DNA of 41,992 bases from a virus, in IMG/VR virus record IMGVR_UViG_3300032220_000267, positions 1 through 41,992 of that record; one strand, 5' to 3'. The notes below the pieces were generated by a model. That model had not been told where the DNA came from. It was given only the letters and a program-made list of their open reading frames with translations, and did not search any database. A program made the translations under genes and the position numbers. Positions 34,001 through 38,863 of the stretch are shown piece after piece (position 1 is the stretch's first letter; each line of letters opens with the position of its first letter).

Positions 34001-35726
34001 AACCTTTAATTATATTTGCAAGTCCATTCATAAGCAAACCAAATGTCATAAGCAATACTGGACCAAGGCCAGCAACTACAGCTGTTAATACAACAATAAC
34101 CTTTTTTGTTCCATCTCCAAGGCTATTGAATTTATCTAAAATCTTTGTAATAAACTCAGCAATTGGTGTTATAACCTTTAAGAACTGTTCTCCAACTGGC
34201 ACTAAGGCTAGCTTTAATTGTTCAACTGATGATTTAAATTTGTTCATTGCAGACTCTGATGTCTGTCCTAACTCTTTTTCAGATAGAGCTGCAAGCTCTT
34301 GAACTGATGCTCCCGCTAGGTCAAGGACACGAGCTGCCTGAGTTCCTTCTTTTGTAACGTTTGCAAATAGTGTAGACAAACGAGCAAACTGAAACTTACC
34401 AAACATTTGCTCAATTGCTTGTGCTCTATTAAGTGGATCAAGTTGATTTAATGCTGTTGCAAAATCAGTTACAGTCTTTTTTAAATCACCCTTATTATCT
34501 ACAACAATTTTCTTTATATTGATTCCAAAACCTTCAAGCATTGCTGATGCTTTTCCAGTAGGATTAATCATAGATGCAAGACCAGACTTAAGTGCATTAG
34601 CACCTTCTGATGCGTTGATTCCACCTTCCTTCATTGCAGCCATAAAGAACGCTAAATCTTTAATATCTCCGCCAAGCTGTTGAATAACTGGAGCTGCTTT
34701 TGGAATTGCAGTTGACATGTCATCAAGAGATAATACTGTCTGGTTTTCTACTGCGTTAAGAAAGTCAATATTTTTTGCTAAATCTTCAGAAGACATTGCA
34801 AAAGCATTTTGTAATGCAATTGTAGTTTCAAGTGCTTTTTGACTTTCAACTTGACCTAAGATAGAAAGTCTTGTTGCTGCTGTTGTTTGTCTTTGAAGGT
34901 CAACACCTTTAAAACCTGCTGCAGCTGCTTCTGATGCAAGACCAACTGTATCTGATACTGCAATTCCATACTTTGTAAATTCTTTACCAAGATTTTTTAT
35001 TGCATCTAATGCTGCAGTACTTTCTGTTGTTGAAGTAAATAAATCTCCGTAAACCTTTTTAAAACGGATAGCCTGTGTTTCCATATCCATAAACGTTTTT
35101 GATGCTGCAGCTCCAAGAGCCATAAGTGGTATTGTAAAACCAACCATAAGCTGACGACCAGCCCACTGTGTATTTTTACCAAAGTTTAAAAGATTAGTTG
35201 ATCCTTGTTTTAATAGCTGATTAAGGATTGCTTGTTTTTGAGCAGCAACCATAGTTTTTGTTGCAAGATTATTCATATCAAGAGAAAGTGGTCTTACAGC
35301 AATTGCCTTCATTGCACCGTTTGCATCACGGCCCATCTTGATGTATTGTGTTTGAAGATCTTTTACATTTTCTCTTGCTACTTTATTTATTGTTTCAAAC
35401 TCAGTTTTAAATAATCTACCAAAAGTTTTTGATGCACCACCAGCATACCTAAAGTATTCTCCCATAGAGAACTTGTTCTTTTCTAAAGAACTTGTAAAAG
35501 ATTCAGTTGTTGTTTTAATGGTTCTCATTTGGGCAGAGAACTTGCCTGTAGCATTAACTGAGTTAATTAAGTTTTGCTGTAATTGGCTAGTGACTGCATT
35601 AGCAGCAGCACCACCCTTAGCCATTGATGTGTGAAAGGCTGATATCTGTCTTTGTAAGTTTTTGATACTGGCTAGTGCGTCAGTAGTATCAATACTTACT
35701 TTAATGTTAGACTGAACATCAGCCAT
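22053..35726 (-). CDS. Giant tape measure protein with inserted enzyme-like domains
   Basis: The 4557-residue protein has a TP901-type tape-measure core in its first 600 residues, with repeated amphipathic helices (ASEGANALKSGLASMINPTG) and a hydrophobic segment near 536-565 (VIVVLTAVVAGLGPVLLMTF). A second hydrophobic segment lies near 1260-1285. A coiled coil (about 1626-1738) leads into a Ser-Gly-Thr and Ala-Lys linker. The rest is a chain of domains: a kinase-like domain (2410-2690), a divergent kinase-like domain (2870-3090), a second close kinase-like copy (3240-3510) and two ADP-ribosyltransferase-like regions (3565-3690, 4190-4395), separated by GG-rich linkers. The C-terminus (FATGIDYLPNDMVAQLHQGERVLTKEE) is typical of tape measures. 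It sets tail length and should be ejected with the DNA. The ribosome site is AGAGGTG. It is far longer than most tape measures. Confidence 0.95.
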   Translation of the reverse strand: MADVQSNIKVSIDTTDALASIKNLQRQISAFHTSMAKGGAAANAVTSQLQQNLINSVNATGKFSAQMRTIKTTTESFTSSLEKNKFSMGEYFRYAGGASKTFGRLFKTEFETINKVARENVKDLQTQYIKMGRDANGAMKAIAVRPLSLDMNNLATKTMVAAQKQAILNQLLKQGSTNLLNFGKNTQWAGRQLMVGFTIPLMALGAAASKTFMDMETQAIRFKKVYGDLFTSTTESTAALDAIKNLGKEFTKYGIAVSDTVGLASEAAAAGFKGVDLQRQTTAATRLSILGQVESQKALETTIALQNAFAMSSEDLAKNIDFLNAVENQTVLSLDDMSTAIPKAAPVIQQLGGDIKDLAFFMAAMKEGGINASEGANALKSGLASMINPTGKASAMLEGFGINIKKIVVDNKGDLKKTVTDFATALNQLDPLNRAQAIEQMFGKFQFARLSTLFANVTKEGTQAARVLDLAGASVQELAALSEKELGQTSESAMNKFKSSVEQLKLALVPVGEQFLKVITPIAEFITKILDKFNSLGDGTKKVIVVLTAVVAGLGPVLLMTFGLLMNGLANIIKGFTFLKSIFNKAGRETGTLGNEVKYMTTEQRNAAAVAASLDQVHKKLAQTFSSEAAAVDGLTRAYYRAVAAQSQFMPIRVPLQRGAIKKRAKGKPARVGGTGNQDTELALLMPGETVIPTKMSKKYAPLINGMIAGNIPGYSKGRKGISFGGQTYDIPVSSNEKTLNEALGRFSKDLDGVTRVLSTLEQEARSAGDSFKSLSADALKETLDEQGVPRNNPKGTSATVYDGEKYVFAHAKPQNEEIVDPKRINALADATSSKSLARDLRATASKGGTVQQLSSFGFMMPESANKRTAGGDFEMGRNEMASLFTGPKAERTLAPIYQSWAESNGLTLKSVLADPKLTKEMHSSVAKFGALVGDEISGLPKNFGEKQFYAAVDRAVARIDKQDKRLAKAISNMQKTSMLAVDNSVSGKALERRTVGKKDRGLRVAVGTPRNFTNYKDVGNTNLLIGGDSVAQAAGAKDAKAYSDAVEKGTKDIYVKSRKRKSPHRLAPQDGRDDARAYTRAVDRELTRGSKTRGVAYRPQGPAPIGPVVPSGTSLLPIIAAPRMAADAPTEPESTPKPQKDIGLSPGRLTSLNNGLNSLTFGLTAASGAGTMFGGKIGELSNQIFKYSGLMFGLMQITQLLTQAQVLQLAANRAATAGMLVQNVNTKAFSATPGLFAGGIKKLFPNLLRFGQMLARFAGPVGAIIALVGVTTALIKMTLAARERERLAIEGLGDAALLTKTQIKNLGDFFGTATTVSPFLSETPQAKGTVEEKSKIKALRESDTFKTDYKNTIASLKTATDEEAAIIFDSLSVQLSGSGFAKENIETIINALREESQKTSVDFEFKNIDLTTDKGIKNLQQRLDSVSNKLSDSLADPLAKQTEYYFENQTNRLKSVEVFSDSLKKNLHLAGKVFTGFIDGISGQLANGTMNANQFNQAFGMISAKISAMPAPQAMMVVGKIIQELPEDVRGAVEGLDNFNDMLLIIQARSVGITGNLLGIIEAMNLIADPNADVSDKVFAGIRIQKFKDLIEATTKSYDEFFASKKTNEYIENPTAGKGLSDLSKKVIEALKKEIKLLEDKQKALQGVNDELDRQQEFQEKQQQLDADMAQAKISGNYIQAALLGQQKLYNKSQYDRKTAELDLERQIQDIQDRIDALENGAKVTDLEKKLVKAESGVSSAIKKKTSETSSGTSATSGTSSGTSTTSGTSNETVTPPVTAQKSADAARAAAKAKAAAEAKAAADKERVDNPQGKVNLAKLAAEAQKETSNILYDFGIPYHHFQVGTQSYFVTQAPARKYYKGWFLATGGFDRDGAPVKFNTGGKVQGFEPGGNVRGPGTRTSDSIPAYLSNGEYVIKADSVAKYGVNTFDALNAGKFAEGGRVIPSWKKPSSPYNSKNQPTGSPYGRYWGELERLYQGSPIGFDKNGKPIFNNAGKDPWGGVEIPGLPFNGKVGQFSDYWHQLAEQLRKSSGPGMGLDKITPPLVGSGASAWFGGLLGGGGGQMFHDGGYVHPHPHDALTNTLIQAPRKGTTAYAKYAYEMAKRGGAAKAAAKLTKPIKVSDGPAYSWLGSDGTVGYSRHDKYKYVDAGMGSASEVESQILSDLSKTAMRAKIIEMNAKGFHEGGYVHPHPHQDTNGNFFSRFNPVNAISSMLSGMFNMGASNTFNTNTNIKSKVTQQEKDYMALQTAQMFSGYTSAFNLKNNTSPEIFGNQKLGVLADILGVLPGVGLGVRGLGKVSSGAKSVAIPKTTVYAMGPEGTPELSSLSLNQKMVKELADIRAEQKAFKDKAKAARAELKGIDKWHRQLDRANRVKMLDVIKVRIGASSPYEGLQFEKMLNQSDLQTFGSLNTSLNNVQKATILSSGKSGYFKTSLEMTPEEVQREVFGSLFAQRANILAPENTAVKTGKKYPYNFGVFSRSLDEMSPGSFSEKSVFEAFNLAPSKAMDDRTFALPARIYAALGMTSERSYRDAILDAMGYSDNHGGNLFLNPMQKNSGAIDFGRTGNSIHSIAKFGGNNDNALKSLENKYYRKYVQLPESERPAYLEGLRKASETLSGIKDAEITDMLLASGYEKSEISGLLGINKQYIDNVIKTIEGRLAAKPIKGWDENIPKISMNEDWYKQVGDMLGKGGSKLTTTAQESTGLNWGDVANRIQLGSSPVNPVLKNIRKLRNAKGFHQGGPVGHKHKYGEPASKKQNWFQRYVSGFNSKDTPAAEMFGTAQLLRLIAGQGKGGDALGASMLPLNFMGMGAGRGLFLGMPRGIKALEEARTAEETMKVIDAAIKNGNFKDLPITQLGKQLEATVGKSFPVRGIGGLYEGANGTKEFVKPVTDSLSGLSEIRSNVISRKVGLTTPIQDLIRIMDPSDAKATRTLLALRSAYNPEFANPSGEFTQGEYITQLVASLWRGDKDLQKANLSGKNLVDAGTSGVYDLASGMRKLSTSMPSMQDQAAINLLGVKGGAKRWFAETTAPIAQSMTPSEYNDAIIKEINRQIPLVEEAIASFNLTDPDEIQSYANLIGRLKAGAAPGVDWSRFQSMAASVVPAPVKQPSAAALAKKAEELKLRKRQSGHAVGFSDLSFKERGFANGGAVKGFSTGGINRIAKSGISSIGKLISSKLFGSKSAPSASLLTSSQKKQEWMDAMIAADIARNKARIIQESSSYEKIVFPEIMDYSDFAQSQNFMSSLNTVNKVEHIPTGQKGYLKSLQEMTPQEARREVFGSLFARRADLLAPTNTAVKSSVFEPPNDISVFSAALEDLSPGSISERTLYNKLQLNLKRKSDVHDLLPADIYAALDMTSEKSYRDTILSAIGYSDLHGGNLYLNPKTKKSGAIDFGRIGDSEHSMPMFATDKSFDSIVNKQYQQYVQLPDSERPAYLEGLRRAEATLSSIKDSEIAEMLFQSGYDKTDIILPIYQKYIDNVRRAIAYRLSAKPTLGWDEKIAKMPIDEDWFKETVYKQTTDFANGGAVKGFRTGGLNRFAKSGISKILPFLKQLAFAIPNKISKISQNIKDAKAWTHFAHNSPDALTPNIGRRTDAMHTYGPGTYGALDSTTYASDQFSTNAHKLSLSPLAWLKTAFGKGAITDAQLPAERALFAKQTGLPEPTYLSDEFANFLRLKGYSGYKTEDGIVTNWNVGYPGFGLKTDSGKIPFANSKLNKPKGYNTGGHILGAGTATSDSIPAYLSDGEYVIRASSVKKYGTETFDALNAQRFSEGSPGGVSDLGKLSKKQMFGMGARSAAAYQAMEELEKALSLRWGANKNASGFSKWSRALSRVAFNALQGAFSGVYTSATPLSALIGTGYGLGEGIVGLAQSGSDYGVKGGTYSNVKGFNPKAQLDSMNPLDSLINMGISTLIGGGLGVGFGKIAEKLGPLLKPKAIELANKIPEPIRNQFNSLRPKIEELSQPFGNPFKKKPPVAKTPSLIKSAAKRAAQQTPTFGQELLQSGFWNTLGKIKGVNNYKLRKKIPKPSTMFQGKLGYDYSYSTGKSYYDEMINTQYRRDKFAEEPDPEDFLSFMGVSNKFYYGSQAYGELLGLIAKSANDKILKPLVTNPIKRGTGLIKGEYQHSKNLVSNTINNLSKENLDDFIYRYTPVGSIKALRAAKNINAVAGEGDMAWSRSVSEIPEKYDPSLRDLFKMPTFHGGALPDTLLNRLTPGEIKHLHGNIMNFDLFTTVDKTKALQYATGKNSTADAVALQQTIWNKPKSLSKIWDMRGGRKSLWSQNKKGYAALEDYYINVLGHPKAKARELLTGERVPGIAMTLKSKYRTKDRVEGYTNIQLNEAFSKMGKKGPKWVIDTIAHEGGATMGGSHHSVLTTLDPEKRIKEIRTILPKEILKLATTPSYIGQDLSYGYGQNHLEIMESTLERLIYQYQKYGKIFPLLGEGRLTPAHVPKGKRITGAASGGLITQNGLINQKAISARYNLPSFATGIDYLPNDMVAQLHQGERVLTKEENKTYSSSSPTTNIININGSDLNKKEIAQAVMVELDRAKNKNNKTNMVGR
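22542..23159 (-). other. ADP-ribosyltransferase-like region B in tape measure
   Basis: Residues about 4190-4395. FHGGALPDTLLNRLTPGE with His4197 is followed by HGNIMNFDLFTTVDKTKALQYA, resembling the layout of an N-terminal catalytic residue, a strand ending in Ser-Thr-Ser (here Thr-Thr-Val) and a helix with Ala and Tyr, as in R-S-E transferases. A later RIKEIRTILPKE could supply the glutamate. The canonical Arg and STS are not conserved, so it may be inactive or a different fold. Confidence 0.35.
24418..24548 (-). repeat. SDSIPAYLS-GEYVI module, copy 2
   Basis: Encodes TSDSIPAYLSDGEYVIRASS, then KYGTETFDALNAQRF. It matches the module at 29901-30038 in protein and largely in DNA. Such modules are widespread in tape measure proteins. 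Confidence 0.85.
24657..25034 (-). other. ADP-ribosyltransferase-like region A in tape measure
   Basis: Residues about 3565-3690. The order is THFAHN with His3575, then YGPGTYGALD at 3598-3607 followed by YASDQF, a long helix pair, and LRLKGYSGYKTEDG around 3672-3681. This resembles small phage-type ADP-ribosyltransferases, where a His motif is followed by GxGxY, an alanine/tyrosine helix and a KGYDG-like segment. The catalytic glutamate is not certain. It lies between two GG-rich linkers, as do the kinase-like domains. Confidence 0.45.
25200..26009 (-). other. Kinase-like domain, copy 2, in tape measure
   Basis: Residues about 3240-3510. Key positions: Lys3263 in GYLKS, Glu3276 in RREVFGS, Asp3373-x-His3375-x2-Asn3378 in SDLHGGNLYL, and Asp3392 in AIDFGR. 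These match the beta3 lysine, helix-C glutamate, catalytic-loop Asp/Asn and metal-binding Asp of protein-kinase-fold enzymes of the ABC1/aminoglycoside-kinase type. Every spacing equals that in copy 1. The copy is complete and lacks no key residue. Confidence 0.7.
26440..27125 (-). other. Divergent kinase-like domain (third) in tape measure
   Basis: Residues about 2868-3095. A glycine-rich opening GIGGLYEGANG leads to Lys2888 (FVKP) and Glu2899 (SEIRSN). Then GDKDLQKANL gives Asp2970-x4-Asn2975, followed by Asp2983 in VDAGTSG. The Asp-to-Asn spacing is the same as in the other two domains, but overall sequence is unrelated by eye and the final Asp is closer. It lies between the two similar kinase-like copies. 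Confidence 0.5.
27657..28499 (-). other. Kinase-like domain, copy 1, in tape measure
   Basis: Residues about 2410-2690. Lys2431 in GYFKTS, Glu2444 in QREVFGS, Asp2541-x-His2543-x2-Asn2546 in SDNHGGNLFL and Asp2560 in AIDFGR fit a kinase-fold active site. A helical C-lobe follows (YVQLPESERPAYLEGL, shared almost exactly with copy 2). The match extends to DNA over the catalytic region, so one copy arose by duplication of the other. Confidence 0.7.
29148..29183 (-). repeat. Linker repeat encoding GFHEGGYVHPHPH, copy 1
   Basis: This 36-bp segment matches 29496-29531 at 33 of 36 positions. It encodes a His-Pro-rich linker at the edge of a tape-measure module. Confidence 0.85.
29496..29531 (-). 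repeat. Linker repeat encoding FHDGGYVHPHPH, copy 2
   Basis: Direct repeat of 29148-29183. A third, more divergent relative (GFHQGGPVGHKHKYG) is encoded near 27480-27525. Confidence 0.85.
29901..30038 (-). repeat. SDSIPAYLS-GEYVI module, copy 1
   Basis: Encodes TSDSIPAYLSNGEYVIKADS, then KYGVNTFDALNAGKF. The DNA is clearly similar to 24418-24548. A weaker relative (LLMPGETVIPTKMSKKYAPLIN) lies near 33600-33700. Confidence 0.85.
30415..30489 (-). repeat. 30-bp tandem repeat, about 2.5 copies
   Basis: Units 30415-30444 and 30445-30474 differ at one base and a half unit follows to 30489. They encode the Ser-Gly-Thr-rich linker after the tape-measure coiled coil. Confidence 0.9.
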
Positions 35727-35752
35727 TCACTACACCTCTTTATTTAGTTATA

Positions 35753-36076
35753 TTACTCATCAGAACTGAAAATTGATGATGCTTCAGAAAGCTTTATTCC
35801 TGATGCAGTTTCAACAATTTCATATACTGTAGGTAAGTCAATATTTTCCTCAAGAGCAGAAATATCTGCTGCTAGTTCTGGCTTATATTGTTCCATTGCG
35901 ATTAGTACACATTCCATTAGTAGGTTGATTGACTTATCGTTATCTTCTACTACTGCTGCAATACCCTCAAACTTTTTCATAAACTTTCGTAAAAGTGAAA
36001 TCTTAAGCGGTCTTAAGGTTATTTCTGTACCATCAATTAGTTTGACTTTATGCGCTTCATGCACAGTTGTTGCCAT
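35753..36076 (-). CDS. Short tail assembly chaperone (G-like)
   Basis: The 107-residue protein is a paralogue of the N-terminal half of the preceding gene: both have DGTEIxxxPLKI, LRxFM, ECxxIAM, a tyrosine-Pro segment and ENIDLPTVxEI in the same order. It lacks the C-terminal T-like part. It sits directly before the tape measure, as expected for tail chaperones that coat the tape during assembly. GGGAGGGATCAAA is a strong ribosome site and a promoter-like TGGTATAATT (36103-36111) lies just upstream, so this form may be made in excess over the long one. Confidence 0.82.
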   Translation of the reverse strand: MATTVHEAHKVKLIDGTEITLRPLKISLLRKFMKKFEGIAAVVEDNDKSINLLMECVLIAMEQYKPELAADISALEENIDLPTVYEIVETASGIKLSEASSIFSSDE

Positions 36077-36102
36077 TTTGATCCCTCCCTAGGTTCATAT
36101 CA

Positions 36103-36111
36103 ATTATACCA
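36103..36111 (-). promoter_or_regulatory. Extended -10 promoter-like site (TGGTATAAT)
   Basis: At the end of the long chaperone gene the minus strand reads ATGGTATAATTGATATG. It has a perfect -10 with TGn extension and no obvious -35. It would drive the short chaperone and the tape measure. Confidence 0.5.
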
Positions 36112-36820
36112 TGACAGAGGGGTCTCTTGCGTCTTCATAATCAAGACCCATGCCAATTCCAAATCCTGCCTTTTTAGCATTTTGTCCTTGTAATGCTAAA
36201 ATGTCATTGCTGTCAGATGTTGCACCACCACTAAAGACTCTAGCCTTTAAGTTTTCCCATTCTTTTTGTCCTCTTTCAGGTTCTGATGCCCCTTCTAAAT
36301 CAACACCTTGAATTGCTGCAAAAAATTTCTTTTCTTGGAAGTCTAACTCTCTTTTACTTGTTATTATTGCAAATAACTCAGATAACGATATTGATGCTTC
36401 TAGTTCACTGTAATCTTTCCATATACCCAGCAAAAATACTTCTGATTCAAGTTTTGCTAAATCAAAATCTTCCCATGTTGGACCAGCTTCGCTGCTTTGA
36501 GCTTGAGTCTTTATACTTTCTTCTGAGTCTTCACCTATTTTTATATTTCCAGCAATCTCTAAAATTTCATGCACTGTTGGTAAATCTATGTTATCTTCAA
36601 GATCTTCTATGTTTTTAGATATTTGAGGATAATATTGTTTCATTGCAATTCTTGCACACTCTAATAAAACCATCATTGATTCATCATCATTTGAGGTTTG
36701 CTTTATGTTATTAAATACATTCATAAACTCTCTAAGATACTTAATTTTAAGAGGCATAACTTGCACTTCTGTACCATCAAATAAATAGATATTTTTTGTT
36801 TTATATACTTCTGTAGCCAT
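36104..36820 (-). CDS. Long tail assembly chaperone (G-T-like)
   Basis: The 238-residue protein has an N-terminal part (about 1-95) homologous to the next gene and a C-terminal extension. The extension includes FLLGIWKDYSELEASISLSELFAI, FFAAIQGVDLEG, and a final ARVFSGGATSDSNDILALQG...GIGMGLDYE, typical of the T portion of siphovirus tail chaperones. In many phages the long form comes from a -1 frameshift; here it is one continuous gene. It probably binds the tape measure while the tube assembles. The ATG has only a weak ribosome site and lies about 20 nt after a terminator-like hairpin, which suggests low expression. Confidence 0.82.
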   Translation of the reverse strand: MATEVYKTKNIYLFDGTEVQVMPLKIKYLREFMNVFNNIKQTSNDDESMMVLLECARIAMKQYYPQISKNIEDLEDNIDLPTVHEILEIAGNIKIGEDSEESIKTQAQSSEAGPTWEDFDLAKLESEVFLLGIWKDYSELEASISLSELFAIITSKRELDFQEKKFFAAIQGVDLEGASEPERGQKEWENLKARVFSGGATSDSNDILALQGQNAKKAGFGIGMGLDYEDARDPSVMV

Positions 36821-36840
36821 AGTATACTAAGTTTACCACA

Positions 36841-36875
36841 AAAACAACAAAGCCCACCTCATTATGAGATGGGCT
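36841..36875 (-). terminator. Intrinsic terminator after the major tail protein gene
   Basis: On the minus strand AGCCCATCTC-ATAAT-GAGGTGGGCT forms a 10-bp stem (one G-U pair) with a 5-nt loop and is followed by TTGTTGTTTT. It lies 22 nt after the major tail protein stop codon. Partial read-through would lower expression of the chaperones. Confidence 0.85.
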
Positions 36876-36896
36876 AAGCTGTATTATTAAGTTATA

Positions 36897-37532
36897 TTAT
36901 GAAGATGGAGTCCATGTGCGGTCAACAATCTTACCGTATGATCCTGAAGTATCTTCTGGAAGTAGACGGAATGAAACTTCAAACATTGAAGCTTCTTCAC
37001 GCTTTGCAGATACTGTTACATTCTCAATTGAGAGTGCACGGTATGCTGAGTAAACTCGCTCTACGTATGCAGAGTCAACACAGTCACCTGTGCCTGGACC
37101 TACTGCAACGATACCACGCTCTACTGGGCATTCACCAATATCTCCAGCAGAAAGATTAAGAGTCTTTCCTGCTGATGTAGCTGAATTGCCTGTTAGCTTT
37201 GAATCGCCATATGCTAAAGCCAATAGAAGATTTTCTAGTGTTGCTTCTGCAAATGCTGTTGCAAGGTTAACCTGCATTCCTTGCTTGTAAAGCTTAGCAA
37301 CGTCAAGAATTTGGTCAACTTGTACTTCACCGAAGTCAGGTTGGAACTGCAATTCAAGACCGTTCATTGTATAACCTACGTTTGTGTAGGCTGCGTCATC
37401 AGCCAAAGTTTCTCTGAATGACTCATTTGCTACTGCTGTCTCCAATGTATTTGGAGTTAATGTTTCATCTGCAATAAAAAGTGCAGCTGCTCCAACGATG
37501 ATGTTGTTGGACGTTCCACGACTATATGCCAT
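36897..37532 (-). CDS. Major tail (tube) protein
   Basis: The 211-residue protein has the size, position and composition of a siphovirus tube protein: after the terminator protein and before the chaperones, with immunoglobulin-like beta content (NVTVSAKREEASMFEVSFRLLPE near the end). Hexamers should stack around the tape measure. I start at the ATG at 37532, which has AAGAGGTACCAAA upstream; the open frame extends to a TTG at 37589 with no ribosome site. A TGTTATAAT promoter-like site (37594-37602) precedes it and a strong terminator follows, so it is probably also expressed as a short single-gene message, fitting its need for many copies. Confidence 0.88.
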   Translation of the reverse strand: MAYSRGTSNNIIVGAAALFIADETLTPNTLETAVANESFRETLADDAAYTNVGYTMNGLELQFQPDFGEVQVDQILDVAKLYKQGMQVNLATAFAEATLENLLLALAYGDSKLTGNSATSAGKTLNLSAGDIGECPVERGIVAVGPGTGDCVDSAYVERVYSAYRALSIENVTVSAKREEASMFEVSFRLLPEDTSGSYGKIVDRTWTPSS

Positions 37533-37593
37533 TTTGGTACCTCTTTCTGTTAAGTGGATATTTAGTTGTACGGCGTTGTGTTTCCTCAAGATA

Positions 37594-37602
37594 ATTATAA
37601 CA
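37594..37602 (-). promoter_or_regulatory. Extended -10 promoter-like site (TGTTATAAT)
   Basis: The gap between the tail terminator gene and the major tail protein gene reads TGTTATAATTATC on the minus strand, about 60 nt before the ATG. With the terminator at 36841-36875 it would make a single-gene transcript. Confidence 0.5.
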
Positions 37603-37607
37603 GCGTT

Positions 37608-38192
37608 TTATAAGATAATTTTTGTGGCTAGCTTCTCAGGCTGCCAGTCTCTGGACGTTAATTCTTTCATAGGGTGATAGTCAAAGTCAATAATTATCTT
37701 GTTACCGCCATAGGTTCTGGCTGTGCCAAAATCAATTATGTCTCTAGTCTCCTCAAGTTGGTATACCTTAAAATTGTGAAAGTAGAACATGTTATCTATT
37801 AAGTTTGGGTTTTGATCTGTTCCTAGATTTATCTGTCTGTTAGAGCACCAGTTGTTTATTTCTTCTGCTGTTTCATCAAAGCGATCCATTAGTCTTAAAA
37901 CAGACTCTTGAACCTGTACCATATTTTCTATTGTATTTTCTGCTGTTGCATAAAAATAGTACAACAACTGCTCACACTTAATGTGTGGGAATCCTTTGCG
38001 ATTCATTTTTATTAGTCGGTCCCAAGTTGCCATAACTCCACCTGCAGGAAACATCTCTGTAAGATTATCTATGGTAGATGGTGTTGATGGGAAAAAAGGA
38101 ATCTTATCAATACCCGTCATGCCCAGTATATTTTCTTCTAAATATTTGTTGATCCAAAGAACTGGAGTATTTAAGGTTGAGTTATTAGCCAT
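37608..38192 (-). CDS. Tail terminator / tail completion protein
   Basis: The 194-residue protein lies between the neck gene and the major tail gene, where siphoviruses encode the terminator that caps the tube. It mixes helices (LLYYFYATAENTIENMVQVQ) with late beta strands (YGGNKIIIDFDYH). No enzymatic motif is present. It starts at a TAATG overlap with the previous gene, preceded by GGGGATTAGATA. The assignment is from gene order and size. Confidence 0.68.
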   Translation of the reverse strand: MANNSTLNTPVLWINKYLEENILGMTGIDKIPFFPSTPSTIDNLTEMFPAGGVMATWDRLIKMNRKGFPHIKCEQLLYYFYATAENTIENMVQVQESVLRLMDRFDETAEEINNWCSNRQINLGTDQNPNLIDNMFYFHNFKVYQLEETRDIIDFGTARTYGGNKIIIDFDYHPMKELTSRDWQPEKLATKIIL

Positions 38193-38863
38193 TATCTAAT
38201 CCCCGCATTCACTATCCATTTATATCCTACTTGCTGGCCTTTAATCTTTCCAGAAGCTTTTCCTGCTAACATATTCTTTTTATATACATCAGCGTTGCTT
38301 AGGTGTTGATACATTCCGCTTGATTTTAAAAATGCTTGAGTAAAATATCTATTAAAAAATGTATCTACTACGGTTTCAAAAGAACCTTTTGTTGCTGTTC
38401 CACCAGGTGACTGTACTACAACCTCGCCTTTAGTAAAGACTGTTTCTCCACCATCTTCAAAAACCAATGCGTTTGCCTGTGTTGGTCTTATGGTTACTGG
38501 AGTGCCTTCTTCCATTATTTTAGCCTTATTATAAAAAGGTACTGATGAGCCATCTTTAATTGATGTTGATTGCTTCATTGTTGACACAAACGAAAGGCCA
38601 AGGTTGCTTATAGTATAGTTTATATTATATAGACGTGCATCAGGACTTCCCACTTTATACCATTCATACATATGGTGTAGTGCTTTTGGATTTACCCTGG
38701 CATTTGAGTCAATATATTGCTCTAATATTTCTTTTGTCATTAATCCAACATTGTTTAAAAATTTTGTTTTTCCTATTTGTATACCATCTAAAAACCCAAT
38801 TGAATAGTTCATTATATTTTTCATATCCTTTTTAAAGGCAGCATTGTTCATTATAACTTTCAT
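38192..38863 (-). CDS. Neck / HK97 gp10-like tail completion protein
   Basis: The 223-residue protein is the third of four genes between capsid-proximal and tube genes. It includes a helix-rich N-terminus (MTKEILEQYIDSNARVNP) followed by HHMYEWYKVGSPDARLYNI, a beta part, and a basic C-terminus (KASGKIKGQQVGYKW). HK97 gp10-like proteins have the same order and length. It overlaps both neighbours at TAATG junctions, so it should be made in step with them. The call is inferred from layout; specific residues are not diagnostic. Confidence 0.65.
   Translation of the reverse strand: MKVIMNNAAFKKDMKNIMNYSIGFLDGIQIGKTKFLNNVGLMTKEILEQYIDSNARVNPKALHHMYEWYKVGSPDARLYNINYTISNLGLSFVSTMKQSTSIKDGSSVPFYNKAKIMEEGTPVTIRPTQANALVFEDGGETVFTKGEVVVQSPGGTATKGSFETVVDTFFNRYFTQAFLKSSGMYQHLSNADVYKKNMLAGKASGKIKGQQVGYKWIVNAGIR

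Noticed and set aside
35727-36103. A -1 frameshift site joining the short chaperone to another frame
   Set aside because: I see no slippery heptamer followed by an open T-like frame; the T-like part is already in the long gene.
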